From Burkholderiaceae bacterium (GTDB taxonomy: Bacteria > Pseudomonadota > Gammaproteobacteria > Burkholderiales > Burkholderiaceae_C), in the NCBI GenBank assembly GCA_026125795.1, contig JAHCKM010000005.1, positions 372,001 through 436,000 on the forward strand: DNA of 64,000 bases. Reading direction: 5' to 3'. Of the stretch, positions 1 through 8,621 are shown piece after piece. The position numbers and the translations under genes were made by a program. Under the pieces are notes generated by a model that saw only the letters and a program-made list of their open reading frames with translations, was not told the origin of the DNA and searched no databases. Each line of letters starts with the position of its first letter. The stretch's first letter is position 1.

Positions 1-2
1 CG

Positions 3-860
3 ACTGAGGTCTCGGTGCGAGGCGAGGTTGGGTGGGCATTTGATGCGGGGACCGTGGCTACACTGGTGTACGGCCGGGAGGGCAACAACTTCCAATCTGT
101 CGAACGGACCTACGCGCCGCTCTACGGCGTGACGATCGACTGGCGCCCGAATGAGAGAACCCGAATCAGCGCAGAGGGTCTTCATCGCTATTTTGGAACT
201 GGCCACCTGGCTTCGTTCAGTTACCGCTTTCCGCGCTGGGCCGTGATGGCCACGTCCAGTCGGTCGTCTACGACGCCCGGCATGGATCGGACGCCAGCGA
301 CGGGCCAGAGCTCGGCGTTTGACGTGCTATTTCTTCAACTGGCATCGATCGAGCCTGACGAGGCGAGGCGCCGCATCCTGGTTCAGGATCTTCTCGTGCG
401 TAACGGCATCGATCCCGTGCAGCCGTTGGTCTCCGGGCTTGCAACGTCTAGCGTGCTGTTGACCGAACGGCACGAACTCGCAGTATCCTGGACCGGGGTG
501 CGAGACACTGTGACGTTCGGTGTTGGTCGGGCCGATTCTGAACGACTGGACACTCTGGTCAGCCTGACGCTAGGCGACGACTTCCGCGTGGCGGATCGCG
601 TCGAACAGTTCGGCGCCCAGTTCGCCTGGATGAGGCGGCTGACGCCGCTCGACACCGCGACGCTGAGCGCATACTGGACTCGCGCCGAAACCAAGCTTCC
701 CCCAGCGCAAGCGACAACGCACAACCTGCAGGTCCAGTGGACCAGAGCAGTGAGTCCTCGTTCCACGATCGCTTTCACGCTCCTACATCAGACCTTCGAT
801 TCGACCACAGCCGACTACAAGACCAACGTGCTGACCTGCACCTGGCGCACGGCATTCTGA
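3..860 (+). CDS. Exosortase-A-type EPS outer-membrane beta-barrel protein (5' truncated)
   Basis: The frame is open at the left edge, so the N-terminus lies outside the window; 285 residues and a TGA stop are visible. The visible part consists of alternating polar and aromatic beta-strand-like segments and ends in a terminal Phe (TCTWRTAF), typical of Gram-negative outer-membrane barrels. In position and appearance it fits the PEP-CTERM/exosortase-A associated outer-membrane family (TIGR03016) that usually precedes the XrtA-type deacetylase found 18 bases downstream. The inferred role is an outer-membrane component of polysaccharide export. The family call rests on context and fold pattern rather than a catalytic motif, so another porin-like barrel is possible. 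Confidence 0.6.
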   Translation, partial: TEVSVRGEVGWAFDAGTVATLVYGREGNNFQSVERTYAPLYGVTIDWRPNERTRISAEGLHRYFGTGHLASFSYRFPRWAVMATSSRSSTTPGMDRTPATGQSSAFDVLFLQLASIEPDEARRRILVQDLLVRNGIDPVQPLVSGLATSSVLLTERHELAVSWTGVRDTVTFGVGRADSERLDTLVSLTLGDDFRVADRVEQFGAQFAWMRRLTPLDTATLSAYWTRAETKLPPAQATTHNLQVQWTRAVSPRSTIAFTLLHQTFDSTTADYKTNVLTCTWRTAF

Positions 861-878
861 CGTGTTCTCAGCTCTTCA

Positions 879-1748
879 ATGAAAGAGTCCTCACTGTTGC
901 GGCACTCGACCGCAACCATCAATGCGTTGACGATCGATGTGGAGGACTACTTTCAGGTGTCTGCCTTTGCGCCCCATGTGCCGCGCAACGAGTGGGATTC
1001 GCGGGAATGTCGAGTGGAGCGCAACGTCGACCGAATCCTGACCTTGCTTGACGAACACCGCACGCGAGCCACGTTCTTCACGCTGGGTTGGGTCGCCGAG
1101 CGCTATCCGGCGCTGGTACGCAGAATCGTTTCCGCAGGGCATGAACTGGCAAGCCACGGCTACGGCCACGAAAGAGCCAGCGACCTGTCTGTTGATCGAT
1201 TTTTCAGTGACGTCGATCAAGCCAAGAAGATTCTGGAGGACGTAGGCGGGGTCTTGGTGCGCGGCTATCGGGCCCCCAGCTTCTCCATTGGAGCCGGCAA
1301 TCTGTGGGCGTTCGACGTGCTCGCTCGCACGGGCTATGCCTACAGTTCCAGCATCTTTCCGATCCGCCACGATCACTATGGCATGCCGGATGCGCCGCGC
1401 TTCGCGCACAGGCTGTCCAGCGGACTGCTGGAGATTCCTGCGACAACCGTGCGACTGATCGGCACGAATCTGCCGGCAAGCGGAGGCGGCTACTTTCGAT
1501 TGCTTCCTTACCGCGTCTCGCGCTGGATGATCAGGCGGGTCAACCTCGTCGATCAACAGGCTGCGATCTTCTACTTTCATCCGTGGGAGATCGACCATAC
1601 GCAGCCGCGAATTGCGGGGATCAATGCGAAGACCCGCTTTCGGCACTACGTGAACCTGCACCGAGTCGAATCACGACTCGAGCGGTTGCTTGCCGACTTC
1701 CGCTGGGACCGCGTCGACAGGGTCTTCATTGATCGCCCCGTCCATTGA
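879..1748 (+). CDS. XrtA-type polysaccharide deacetylase (NodB fold plus DUF3473-like tail)
   Basis: A 289-residue NodB-family carbohydrate esterase expected to remove N-acetyl groups from an exported polysaccharide. Visible motifs in order: LTIDVEDYFQ (about residues 17-26, first metal/catalytic Asp pair), RATFFTLGWVAERYP, HELASHGYGHE (metal-binding histidines), RGYRAPSFSI, and FYFHPWEID near residue 230. The VEDYFQ variant of the first motif and the C-terminal extension after the HPWE motif are characteristic of the exosortase-A-associated deacetylase family (TIGR03006). There is no signal peptide, so it may act on the cytoplasmic side. It starts at ATG 879 and is followed 12 bases later by the FemAB-like gene, the usual order in these loci. 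Confidence 0.88.
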   Translation: MKESSLLRHSTATINALTIDVEDYFQVSAFAPHVPRNEWDSRECRVERNVDRILTLLDEHRTRATFFTLGWVAERYPALVRRIVSAGHELASHGYGHERASDLSVDRFFSDVDQAKKILEDVGGVLVRGYRAPSFSIGAGNLWAFDVLARTGYAYSSSIFPIRHDHYGMPDAPRFAHRLSSGLLEIPATTVRLIGTNLPASGGGYFRLLPYRVSRWMIRRVNLVDQQAAIFYFHPWEIDHTQPRIAGINAKTRFRHYVNLHRVESRLERLLADFRWDRVDRVFIDRPVH

Positions 1749-1760
1749 CCGAGTTGCGCG

Positions 1761-2795
1761 GTGACGATCCGGCGCTTGACTTCGACTGATGCAGCCGCCA
1801 GGGCGCGTTGGGATGCCTTCGTTCTCGAGCAACCCGAGGCGACTTTCTTTCACCGAGCCGGTTGGCAAGCGGTGCTCGAGAAAGTCTTCGGTCATGCCAC
1901 CCACTACCTCTATGCAGAGCGCAACGGTGAAATCACGGGCATCTTGCCGCTGGCGCAAGTCAAGACGATGCTGTTCGGTCATGCGCTGGTCAGCCTGCCG
2001 TTCGCCGTGTACGCGGGCACGGTCGCGGTCGACGAGGCAACAGCGATGTCTTTGGAGAATGAAGCAGAGCGCATCGGCCGCGAACTCGGCGCGGAGCACC
2101 TCGAATTGAGGCAGTTGTCACGGCACCATCCGGGCTGGCCCCGGCAAGACGTTTACGTGACGTTTCGCAAGCAGATCCTTGGCGACGACGAGGCAAATCT
2201 GTTGGCTATACCACGCAAGCAGCGGGCAATGGTGCGCAAGAGCATCAAGAACGGACTCACGTCCGGTTTCGACGATCGAGTGGACCGGTTCTTTGGGCTG
2301 TTTGCAGACAACGTGCACCGACACGGTACACCGGCCCTGCCGAAACGGTACTTCCAGGCCCTGCGCGACACCTTCGGTCATGACTGCAGCATCCTGACGG
2401 TCGTGTCGCCCAAAGGTCTGCCACTGTCCAGTGTGCTCAGTTTCTACTTTCGCGACGAGATCCTGCCCTACTACGCAGGCGATGACGTCTCGGCGCGGGA
2501 CCTGGCGGCCAACGACTTCAAGTATTGGCAACTGATGCGCCACGCTTGCACACGCGGCATCAAGGTTTTCGATTACGGCCGCAGCAAGGTCGGAACAGGA
2601 CCGTATGCCTTCAAGAAGAACTGGGGATTCGAGCCGCAGCCGCTGCACTACGAGTACCAGCTGTACAAACGTGACAGGGTCCCTTCAAACAACCCATCAA
2701 ACCCGAAGTACAAGTTGATGATCGAGGCGTGGCGTCGGTTGCCTTTGCCGGTGGCCAACTGGCTGGGGCCGTTCGTCGTGAGAGGTTTGGGGTGA
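1761..2795 (+). CDS. FemAB-related protein of exosortase-A EPS loci
   Basis: A 344-residue GNAT/FemAB-fold protein with the family's FFHRAGWQAVLEKVFGH segment near the start and a second acyltransferase-like half around FDYGRSKVGTG-PYAFKKNWGFE. FemAB relatives transfer aminoacyl or acyl groups to amino sugars or peptidoglycan precursors; the PEP-CTERM-associated subgroup (TIGR03019) sits between deacetylase and stp1 as here, but its substrate is not established. The start is GTG at 1761, 12 bases after the deacetylase stop. Coupling to the deacetylase suggests, as inference, acylation of the amine that the deacetylase exposes. Confidence 0.85.
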   Translation: MTIRRLTSTDAAARARWDAFVLEQPEATFFHRAGWQAVLEKVFGHATHYLYAERNGEITGILPLAQVKTMLFGHALVSLPFAVYAGTVAVDEATAMSLENEAERIGRELGAEHLELRQLSRHHPGWPRQDVYVTFRKQILGDDEANLLAIPRKQRAMVRKSIKNGLTSGFDDRVDRFFGLFADNVHRHGTPALPKRYFQALRDTFGHDCSILTVVSPKGLPLSSVLSFYFRDEILPYYAGDDVSARDLAANDFKYWQLMRHACTRGIKVFDYGRSKVGTGPYAFKKNWGFEPQPLHYEYQLYKRDRVPSNNPSNPKYKLMIEAWRRLPLPVANWLGPFVVRGLG

Positions 2796-2802
2796 GTCGC
2801 AG

Positions 2803-4047
2803 ATGGCCCGGATTCTGTTCCTCGCGCATCGATTGCCGTATCCCCCCGACAAGGGCGACAAGGTTCGCTCGTTTCATCTGCTGAAGCATCTGACGCAGCA
2901 ACACGAAGTGCACCTGGGTACCTTTGTCGACGATCCAGCCGACACTGCGCATCTCTCAATCGTCCGCAGCATGTGCGCCGGCCTGCACGCACCGCTGCTC
3001 AGCCCGCGCATTGCTCGGCTGCGGAGCCTGGCTGGGTTGATAAGCCGTGAACCGCTTACGTTGGCGTACTACCGTGATGATTCGATGCGCCGTTGGGTCG
3101 AAGACACGACTCGGCGCTTGCGATTCGATGCTGCAATGGTCTTTTCCTCGGCTATGGCGCAGTTCGCCGCCGCCGGCTTACCGACGTTCGTGGACTTCGT
3201 TGATGTCGATTCGGCCAAATGGACGGAGTATGGTGCGCGGCAGCGCTGGCCGCTGTCGTGGATCTACCAGCGAGAAGGCAGGTTGTTGCTCGAGTATGAG
3301 CGTCGCCTTGCCAAGCAGGCGCGCGGAGCGTATCTGGTGACGAAGAAAGAAGTCGCGCTCTTCGAATCGCTGGCTCCTGATTGCGCCGGCATGACGCGCG
3401 CAGTGAGCAACGGAGTCGACGCCGAATACTTCGTGGTCGACACAGCGCGTCCGACGCCGTTTGCACCGAGTGAGCTACCGGTGGTGTTCACCGGGGTGAT
3501 GGACTACTGGCCCAACGTCGATGCAGTGAAGTGGTTCGCTGCGGAAGCGCTTCCCGCCTTGCGTCGGCGCTGGCCCGGGCTTCGGTTCCATGTGGTTGGA
3601 CGGAATCCAACGCCGGCAGTGCGAGCGCTCGTCGGTCAAGGAGTGAACGTGACCGGAGCAGTGCCCGACGTGCGACCGTTCCTGCAGCACGCCGCAGTCG
3701 TGGTTGCTCCGCTTCGGCTGGCGCGCGGCGTGCAGAACAAGATCCTCGAGGCCATGGCAATGGAACGACCCGTGGTGGCCGCATCGCAGTGCCTGGATGC
3801 CATCGATGCCGTCAGTGGGCGAGACGCGGTGAGCGCAGACAGCGGCGAGGACTATGTGGCCGCGATCAGCGGCCTGCTCGAGAGTCCCCGGATTGCATCA
3901 GCCATCGGCGCTTCAGCGCGTGATTTTGTCGTGTCTAGATATAGCTGGTCGGCGCGGCTGCGCGAGTTGGACGCAGAACTGGATCAGGTGGTGTCGCCTC
4001 GAGGCGCCGAGCATGGGGCGGTCAGGAAGAATTTCACAACAGCGTGA
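2803..4047 (+). CDS. Exosortase-A EPS sugar transferase 1 (GT4, stp1 type)
   Basis: A 414-residue GT-B glycosyltransferase. The N-terminus ILFLAHRLPYPPDKGDK is the signature of the TIGR03087 stp1 family. The C-terminal nucleotide-sugar domain carries VVFTGVMDYWPNVDAV, then VVVAPLRLARGVQNKILEAM, the GT4 donor-binding region. It acts in the cytoplasm on the growing lipid-linked glycan. Seven bases separate it from the FemAB-like gene, so co-transcription is likely. In exosortase-A loci I know, the exosortase gene commonly lies just downstream; here a 233-base gap leads directly to the amidotransferase. Confidence 0.88.
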   Translation: MARILFLAHRLPYPPDKGDKVRSFHLLKHLTQQHEVHLGTFVDDPADTAHLSIVRSMCAGLHAPLLSPRIARLRSLAGLISREPLTLAYYRDDSMRRWVEDTTRRLRFDAAMVFSSAMAQFAAAGLPTFVDFVDVDSAKWTEYGARQRWPLSWIYQREGRLLLEYERRLAKQARGAYLVTKKEVALFESLAPDCAGMTRAVSNGVDAEYFVVDTARPTPFAPSELPVVFTGVMDYWPNVDAVKWFAAEALPALRRRWPGLRFHVVGRNPTPAVRALVGQGVNVTGAVPDVRPFLQHAAVVVAPLRLARGVQNKILEAMAMERPVVAASQCLDAIDAVSGRDAVSADSGEDYVAAISGLLESPRIASAIGASARDFVVSRYSWSARLRELDAELDQVVSPRGAEHGAVRKNFTTA

Positions 4048-4280
4048 ATGCCGGTACTGCGCCCTCGGCTGGCAAACGCGCCGACCAAGCACGAGTTTGG
4101 GGGGCTGCGGCGATTTCGTGAGCATTGGCATCATCGGCAGGGCAGGAGCCGGCGCAGAATGCGCATTGGCCGGCGCAGCGGCGCCCTTGGACCCGTGGCC
4201 AGCCAGCCAAGCAATGACCACAATGTGCCAACGACCCTCGAACAAGCCGGCCGGCAGCGCATGACGCTGGCCTGAGAACC
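4048..4280. other. Intergenic gap where exosortase would be expected; no gene seen
   Basis: The gap of 233 bases separates stp1 from the amidotransferase, unusually long for this strand run. A 75-codon frame beginning directly after the stp1 stop has an Arg/His-rich composition unlike its neighbours and I do not accept it. No exosortase-like transmembrane or catalytic segment can be read in any frame, and no clear terminator hairpin with a T-run is present. It may hold a promoter for the 4281-8584 genes or be the scar of a lost gene. Confidence 0.5.
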
Positions 4281-6239
4281 ATGTGCGGCATTACCGGTAT
4301 TTTCGATACGCGAGGCGCGCGCGAAGTACAAGGCTCTGTACTGGCGCGGATGAACGACGCCCAGTTCCACCGGGGCCCGGACGAGGGGAGCCTGCACGTC
4401 GAACCGGGCCTCGGCTTCGGCCATCGGCGACTGTCCATCATTGATGTGGCAACCGGCCAGCAGCCGCTCTTCAACGAGGACCGCTCCGTTGTGATCGTCT
4501 TCAACGGCGAAATCTACAATTATCAAGAGCTGATCCCAGAACTGCAGGCGCTCGGTCACGTGTTTCGCACGAGGAGCGATACCGAATGCATCGTGCACGC
4601 CTGGGAGGCGTGGGGCGAAGCATGCGTGCAACGCTTGCGTGGCATGTTTGCCTTTGCGCTATGGGATCGCAACCAACAGACACTGTTCATGGCGCGGGAC
4701 CGGCTTGGCGTCAAGCCGCTTTTCTACTCGATGCTTCCCGATGGCATGTTGCTCTTTGGCAGCGAGCTCAAGTCCGTGCTTGCGCACGGGGCCCTTCAGC
4801 GGGATGTCGATCCCCTGGCCATTGAGGAGTACTTCGCGCTCGGCTATGTCGCTGAACCCCGCACGGTCTTTCGACAGGCGCGCAAGCTCGCGCCGGGCCA
4901 CTTGCTCGTGTGGCGCCGCGGAGAGCCCGAGCCGCAGCCTCGTGAATACTGGGACGTGACCTTCTCGCTCGACAACCCCATCGGGGTCGAAGATGCCTGC
5001 GAGGAACTGCAGCGCAGACTTCGGGAGTCGATCAAGCTGCGGCTCGTTTCCGAGGTGCCACTTGGCGCATTCTTGTCCGGCGGTGTCGATTCGAGTTCGG
5101 TCGTGGCCGTCATGGCCGGTCTTTCCGATAGGCCGGTACGCACCTGTTCGATCTCGTTTGACGACCCGAGGTTCAACGAGTCGCAGTTCGCACAAGTTGT
5201 CGCCGACCGGTATCGAACCGACCATCACGTCGAGACAGTCGAAAGCGACGATTTCAATCTTGTCGACACCCTGGCGCACCTCTACGACGAACCCTACGCG
5301 GACAGTTCCGCCATTCCGACCTATCGCGTGTGCCAGCTCGCTCGCAAGCGCGTGACCGTTGCGCTTTCGGGTGATGGGGGCGACGAGTCATTCGGAGGGT
5401 ACCGACGCTATCGAATGCACATGATGGAGGAGCGCATGCGTGCGATGTTGCCGCATGGCTTGCGCAGGCTTGTCTTCGGCACGCTGGGTCGTCTATACCC
5501 CAAGGCGGACTGGGCGCCGCGGGTGTTTCGCGCCAAAACCACCTTCGAAGGCATGTCGCGCTCTTCAGTGGAAGCGTATTTCCACTCGATGAGCATCCTG
5601 CGCGGCCCGATGCGCGATCAGCTCTTCAGCGCGCGCCTCAAGCGGGAGCTGGGCGGCTATGACGCACGCACGGTCTTCGAACGACATGCGGCCAAGGCCC
5701 GAACCGAGGATCCGCTTGCGCTGATTCAGTATCTGGATCTGAAGACTTACCTCGTTGGCGACATCAACACCAAAGTTGATCGCGCCAGCATGGCTCACTC
5801 GCTCGAGGTGCGCGAACCGCTGATGGACCATCCGCTGGTGGAGTGGCTGGCGACGCTTCCGTCCGGCTTGAAGCTGCACGGGAGCGAAGGCAAGTTCCTG
5901 CTGAAGAAAGCTATGGAGCCTTCGCTGCCCCACGAGATCCTGTACAGGCCAAAGATGGGGTTCGCAGTGCCGCTGGCCCAGTGGTTCCGTGGACCGCTGC
6001 GGCAGCGGGTGAAGGACTGCGTGCTGGGTGAGCCGCTGTTGTCGACCGGTTGGTTCGACGCGGGGTACCTGCGGCATCTGGTCGAAGCTCACCACAACGG
6101 CAGCCGCGACTACAGCGCCCCTCTGTGGACGCTCCTGATGTTCGACGCCTTCCTACGCAAGACGTTCCACGCTCGATCCGAGCCAACCGCGACGATGGCC
6201 GCCAACAGCGCGAGGACGACGGCATCTGCCGTGGCCTGA
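4281..6239 (+). CDS. XrtA-type asparagine-synthase-like amidotransferase, class II glutaminase intact
   Basis: A 652-residue AsnB-fold enzyme. It begins MCGITGIFD, so Cys2, the nucleophile of class II glutaminase domains, becomes N-terminal once Met is removed. The glutaminase domain continues with FHRGPDEG and FNGEIYNY. The synthetase domain has the PP-loop AFLSGGVDSSSVV (about residues 260-272) and ALSGDGGDESFGGY. Length and motifs match the exosortase-A amidotransferase family (TIGR03108) rather than housekeeping AsnB. It probably transfers glutamine-derived nitrogen to a carboxylate of a sugar or acyl substituent; the acceptor is unknown. The next gene follows after 15 bases with a good GGAGG site. 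Confidence 0.9.
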   Translation: MCGITGIFDTRGAREVQGSVLARMNDAQFHRGPDEGSLHVEPGLGFGHRRLSIIDVATGQQPLFNEDRSVVIVFNGEIYNYQELIPELQALGHVFRTRSDTECIVHAWEAWGEACVQRLRGMFAFALWDRNQQTLFMARDRLGVKPLFYSMLPDGMLLFGSELKSVLAHGALQRDVDPLAIEEYFALGYVAEPRTVFRQARKLAPGHLLVWRRGEPEPQPREYWDVTFSLDNPIGVEDACEELQRRLRESIKLRLVSEVPLGAFLSGGVDSSSVVAVMAGLSDRPVRTCSISFDDPRFNESQFAQVVADRYRTDHHVETVESDDFNLVDTLAHLYDEPYADSSAIPTYRVCQLARKRVTVALSGDGGDESFGGYRRYRMHMMEERMRAMLPHGLRRLVFGTLGRLYPKADWAPRVFRAKTTFEGMSRSSVEAYFHSMSILRGPMRDQLFSARLKRELGGYDARTVFERHAAKARTEDPLALIQYLDLKTYLVGDINTKVDRASMAHSLEVREPLMDHPLVEWLATLPSGLKLHGSEGKFLLKKAMEPSLPHEILYRPKMGFAVPLAQWFRGPLRQRVKDCVLGEPLLSTGWFDAGYLRHLVEAHHNGSRDYSAPLWTLLMFDAFLRKTFHARSEPTATMAANSARTTASAVA

Positions 6240-6254
6240 AGCCCGGAGGCTCTC

Positions 6255-7469
6255 GTGCGTGTCCTGCATGTGCTCGACCACTCGATTCCGCTGCACAGCG
6301 GCTACACGTTCCGGACGCTCGCTCTGTTGCGCGAACAGCGCCGTCTCGGATGGGAAACATTCCATCTGACAAGCCCGAAACACTCCGTGCCGTGCGCAGA
6401 AGAGGAGATCGTCGACGGCTGGCATTTCTATCGAAGCGACCCGGTGCGAGCACAGGCGCTCCCTGGGTTTGCAGAGTTGACCTTGATGCGAGATTTGCAG
6501 GCACGCCTTGCCACGGTGGCGCAGGCAGTGCGGCCGGATGTGATCCACACGCACTCGCCGGTGCTCAACGCCATACCGGCGTTGCGCGTCGGACGCGACC
6601 TTGGCATACCGGTTGTCTACGAAGTGCGTGCCTTCTGGGAGGATGCCGCCGTGGACCATGGCACGACCACCGAAGGCAGTCTGCGATACCGCATGACAAG
6701 GCGACTGGAGACCTATGCGCTGCGGCGCGCGGCCCACGTTTTCACCATTTGCGAGGGACTGCGCGGCGACATCGTGGCACGCGGTATCCCGCCTCGGAGA
6801 GTGACCGTCATACCCAATGCCGTCGATCCGGAGACCTTCGGGCCGGGCGGTGAGCGGGATTCGGACCTTCAGGCGGAGCTTGGATTGAACGGTGCGACGG
6901 TGGTCGGATTTGTCGGTTCGTTCTACGCATATGAAGGATTGGATATCTTGCTGGATGCGCTCCCCCGGCTGATTGCCGCGCGTCCCGACGTGCGCGTGAT
7001 GCTGGTGGGGGGTGGTCCACAGGAGGCCGCGCTGAAGTTGCAGGCCCATGCACTGGGTCTGGCCGAAAAGGTGGTTTTCGTCGGCCGCGTGCCTCATGCT
7101 CACGTGCAGGCGTACTACGACCTGATCGATGTGCTTGCGTATCCGCGCCGTTCCATGCGGCTGACGGAGCTCGTCACGCCCCTGAAGCCGTTGGAAGCCA
7201 TGGCGCAAGGGCGAATGCTGGTGGCCAGCGACGTCGGTGGACACCGCGAGCTCATCCGCCACGGCGTGACCGGACAACTGTTTCGTGCGGGTGACCCGTC
7301 GGCGCTGACCGAAGCCATCCTGCAGTTGCTTGGGCGTCGTGCCGAATGGCAGTTGATCCGTAGCGCCGCCCGGCGCTTCGTGGAACAAGAGCGAAACTGG
7401 AGCCACGCAGCGGCGAAGTATGTGGAACCCTTTCGTGCCTTGCGGCGCGTTGAGAAAGCGACCGCATGA
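6255..7469 (+). CDS. Exosortase-A-associated glycosyltransferase (GT4)
   Basis: A 404-residue GT-B glycosyltransferase opening with VRVLHVLDHSIPLHSGYTFR, the hallmark of the TIGR04063 (Daro_2409-like) PEP-CTERM/exosortase-A glycosyltransferases. The C-terminal donor domain shows GFVGSFYAYEGLDILLDA and an LVTPLKPLEAMAQG segment with the GT4 EX7E-type glutamates. The start is GTG at 6255, chosen because GGAGG lies about seven bases upstream (CCCGGAGGCTCTC). It overlaps the next glycosyltransferase by four bases. Cytoplasmic; donor sugar unknown. Confidence 0.88.
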   Translation: MRVLHVLDHSIPLHSGYTFRTLALLREQRRLGWETFHLTSPKHSVPCAEEEIVDGWHFYRSDPVRAQALPGFAELTLMRDLQARLATVAQAVRPDVIHTHSPVLNAIPALRVGRDLGIPVVYEVRAFWEDAAVDHGTTTEGSLRYRMTRRLETYALRRAAHVFTICEGLRGDIVARGIPPRRVTVIPNAVDPETFGPGGERDSDLQAELGLNGATVVGFVGSFYAYEGLDILLDALPRLIAARPDVRVMLVGGGPQEAALKLQAHALGLAEKVVFVGRVPHAHVQAYYDLIDVLAYPRRSMRLTELVTPLKPLEAMAQGRMLVASDVGGHRELIRHGVTGQLFRAGDPSALTEAILQLLGRRAEWQLIRSAARRFVEQERNWSHAAAKYVEPFRALRRVEKATA

Positions 7470-8584
7470 TCGGGGAGGCATCGTTCGCGGGGCTTCGAAT
7501 TGGTTTGGTCGGTCCCATTCCGCCACCCGCGGGTGGCATGGCGATGCAGACGGCCCAACTCGCCGAACTGCTGCGCGCCGCGGATTCCGTAGTCGAGGTC
7601 GTGCCCAACAACTGCCCATATCGTCCGGCTTGGGTCGCTCGGTGGCCGGGCTTCCGCGCACTGTTTCGGCTGATGCCGTACTTCTTGGCCTTGTGGCGCA
7701 TGGCCGGGCGCAGCGACTTGATCCACCTGATGGCCAATTCCGGCTGGTCGTGGCATCTGTTTGCGGTGCCGGCGATCTGGATAGGTTGGCTGCGCCGCGT
7801 GCCTGTGGTCGTGAACTATCGCGGCGGCGAGGCGTCCGGCTTCCTGGCAAGTTGTGCCGGACTGGTGCGATTCAGCATGCGCCGGGCAAGCAAGCTCGTC
7901 GTGCCGTCGGGCTACCTACAGGAAATCTTCGCCGAGTATGGTATGAGCAGCGACATCCTGCCCAACGTTGTCGATCTCACTCGTTTCCGGCCTTCAGACG
8001 CATGGCCGCCCCCTGACCCTGTTCTGCTGGTGGCCCGCAATCTCGAACCCTTGTATGACAACGCTAGCGCGCTGCGGGCCTTTGCAAGAGTGCGCGAGCG
8101 CTGGCCTAAGGCCATGCTGATCATCGCCGGGACCGGACCGCAAGCCAACGAGTTGCGCGATCTTGCCGATGAACTTGGCCTGGCCGGTACGGTGAGCTTT
8201 GTCGGACGCCTCGATCGCGACGCCATGGCGGCGCTCCTGCGCGGCGCCAGCGTTGCGCTGAACCCGAGCCTTGCTGACAACATGCCCAACTCCGTGTTGG
8301 AGGCACTGGCTAGTGGGATTCCGGTGGTGAGCACCGCCGTCGGCGGAGTGCCCTACATGGTGGAGAACGGGCGAACCGCCCTGCTGGTGCCGCCACGGGA
8401 TGACAAAGCAATGGGCGACGCCGTGATGCGCCTGCTCGCAGATGGCGCGCTGGCCCGGCGTCTCGCCGCAGCCGGGCTCCAATCGGTGCGCGGCAATGCC
8501 TGGGACCAGGTCGCGCCCAAGCTGGCCGCTCTCTATCGCAGCGTGCTCGGTTCGAGGTTACAAGGTGCGGCCAATCCCATCTGA
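7466..8584 (+). CDS. GT4 glycosyltransferase
   Basis: A 372-residue GT-B enzyme starting with the ATG of an ATGA overlap with the preceding glycosyltransferase. RIGLVGPIPPPAGGMAMQT is the N-terminal acceptor-domain loop. VVNYRGGEA and the donor-domain region SLADNMPNSVLEALASGIPV give the GT4 EX7E motif. It lacks the TIGR04063 N-terminal signature and looks like a general EPS glycosyltransferase. Tight coupling implies that it acts in the same assembly sequence. Specificity cannot be read from the sequence. Confidence 0.85.
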   Translation: MIGEASFAGLRIGLVGPIPPPAGGMAMQTAQLAELLRAADSVVEVVPNNCPYRPAWVARWPGFRALFRLMPYFLALWRMAGRSDLIHLMANSGWSWHLFAVPAIWIGWLRRVPVVVNYRGGEASGFLASCAGLVRFSMRRASKLVVPSGYLQEIFAEYGMSSDILPNVVDLTRFRPSDAWPPPDPVLLVARNLEPLYDNASALRAFARVRERWPKAMLIIAGTGPQANELRDLADELGLAGTVSFVGRLDRDAMAALLRGASVALNPSLADNMPNSVLEALASGIPVVSTAVGGVPYMVENGRTALLVPPRDDKAMGDAVMRLLADGALARRLAAAGLQSVRGNAWDQVAPKLAALYRSVLGSRLQGAANPI

Positions 8585-8621
8585 GACCGGTGACACAGCC
8601 ATCTCGGTCACGCGGCCGGTC

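Noticed and set aside
4048-4275. A 75-codon frame after stp1
   Set aside because: Composition is Arg/His-rich, no motif or ribosome site is apparent, and it overlaps other equally unlikely frames.
6153-7850. A 565-codon minus-strand open frame
   Set aside because: It is antisense to two well-supported glycosyltransferases and has no recognisable domain; long antisense frames are common at this GC content.
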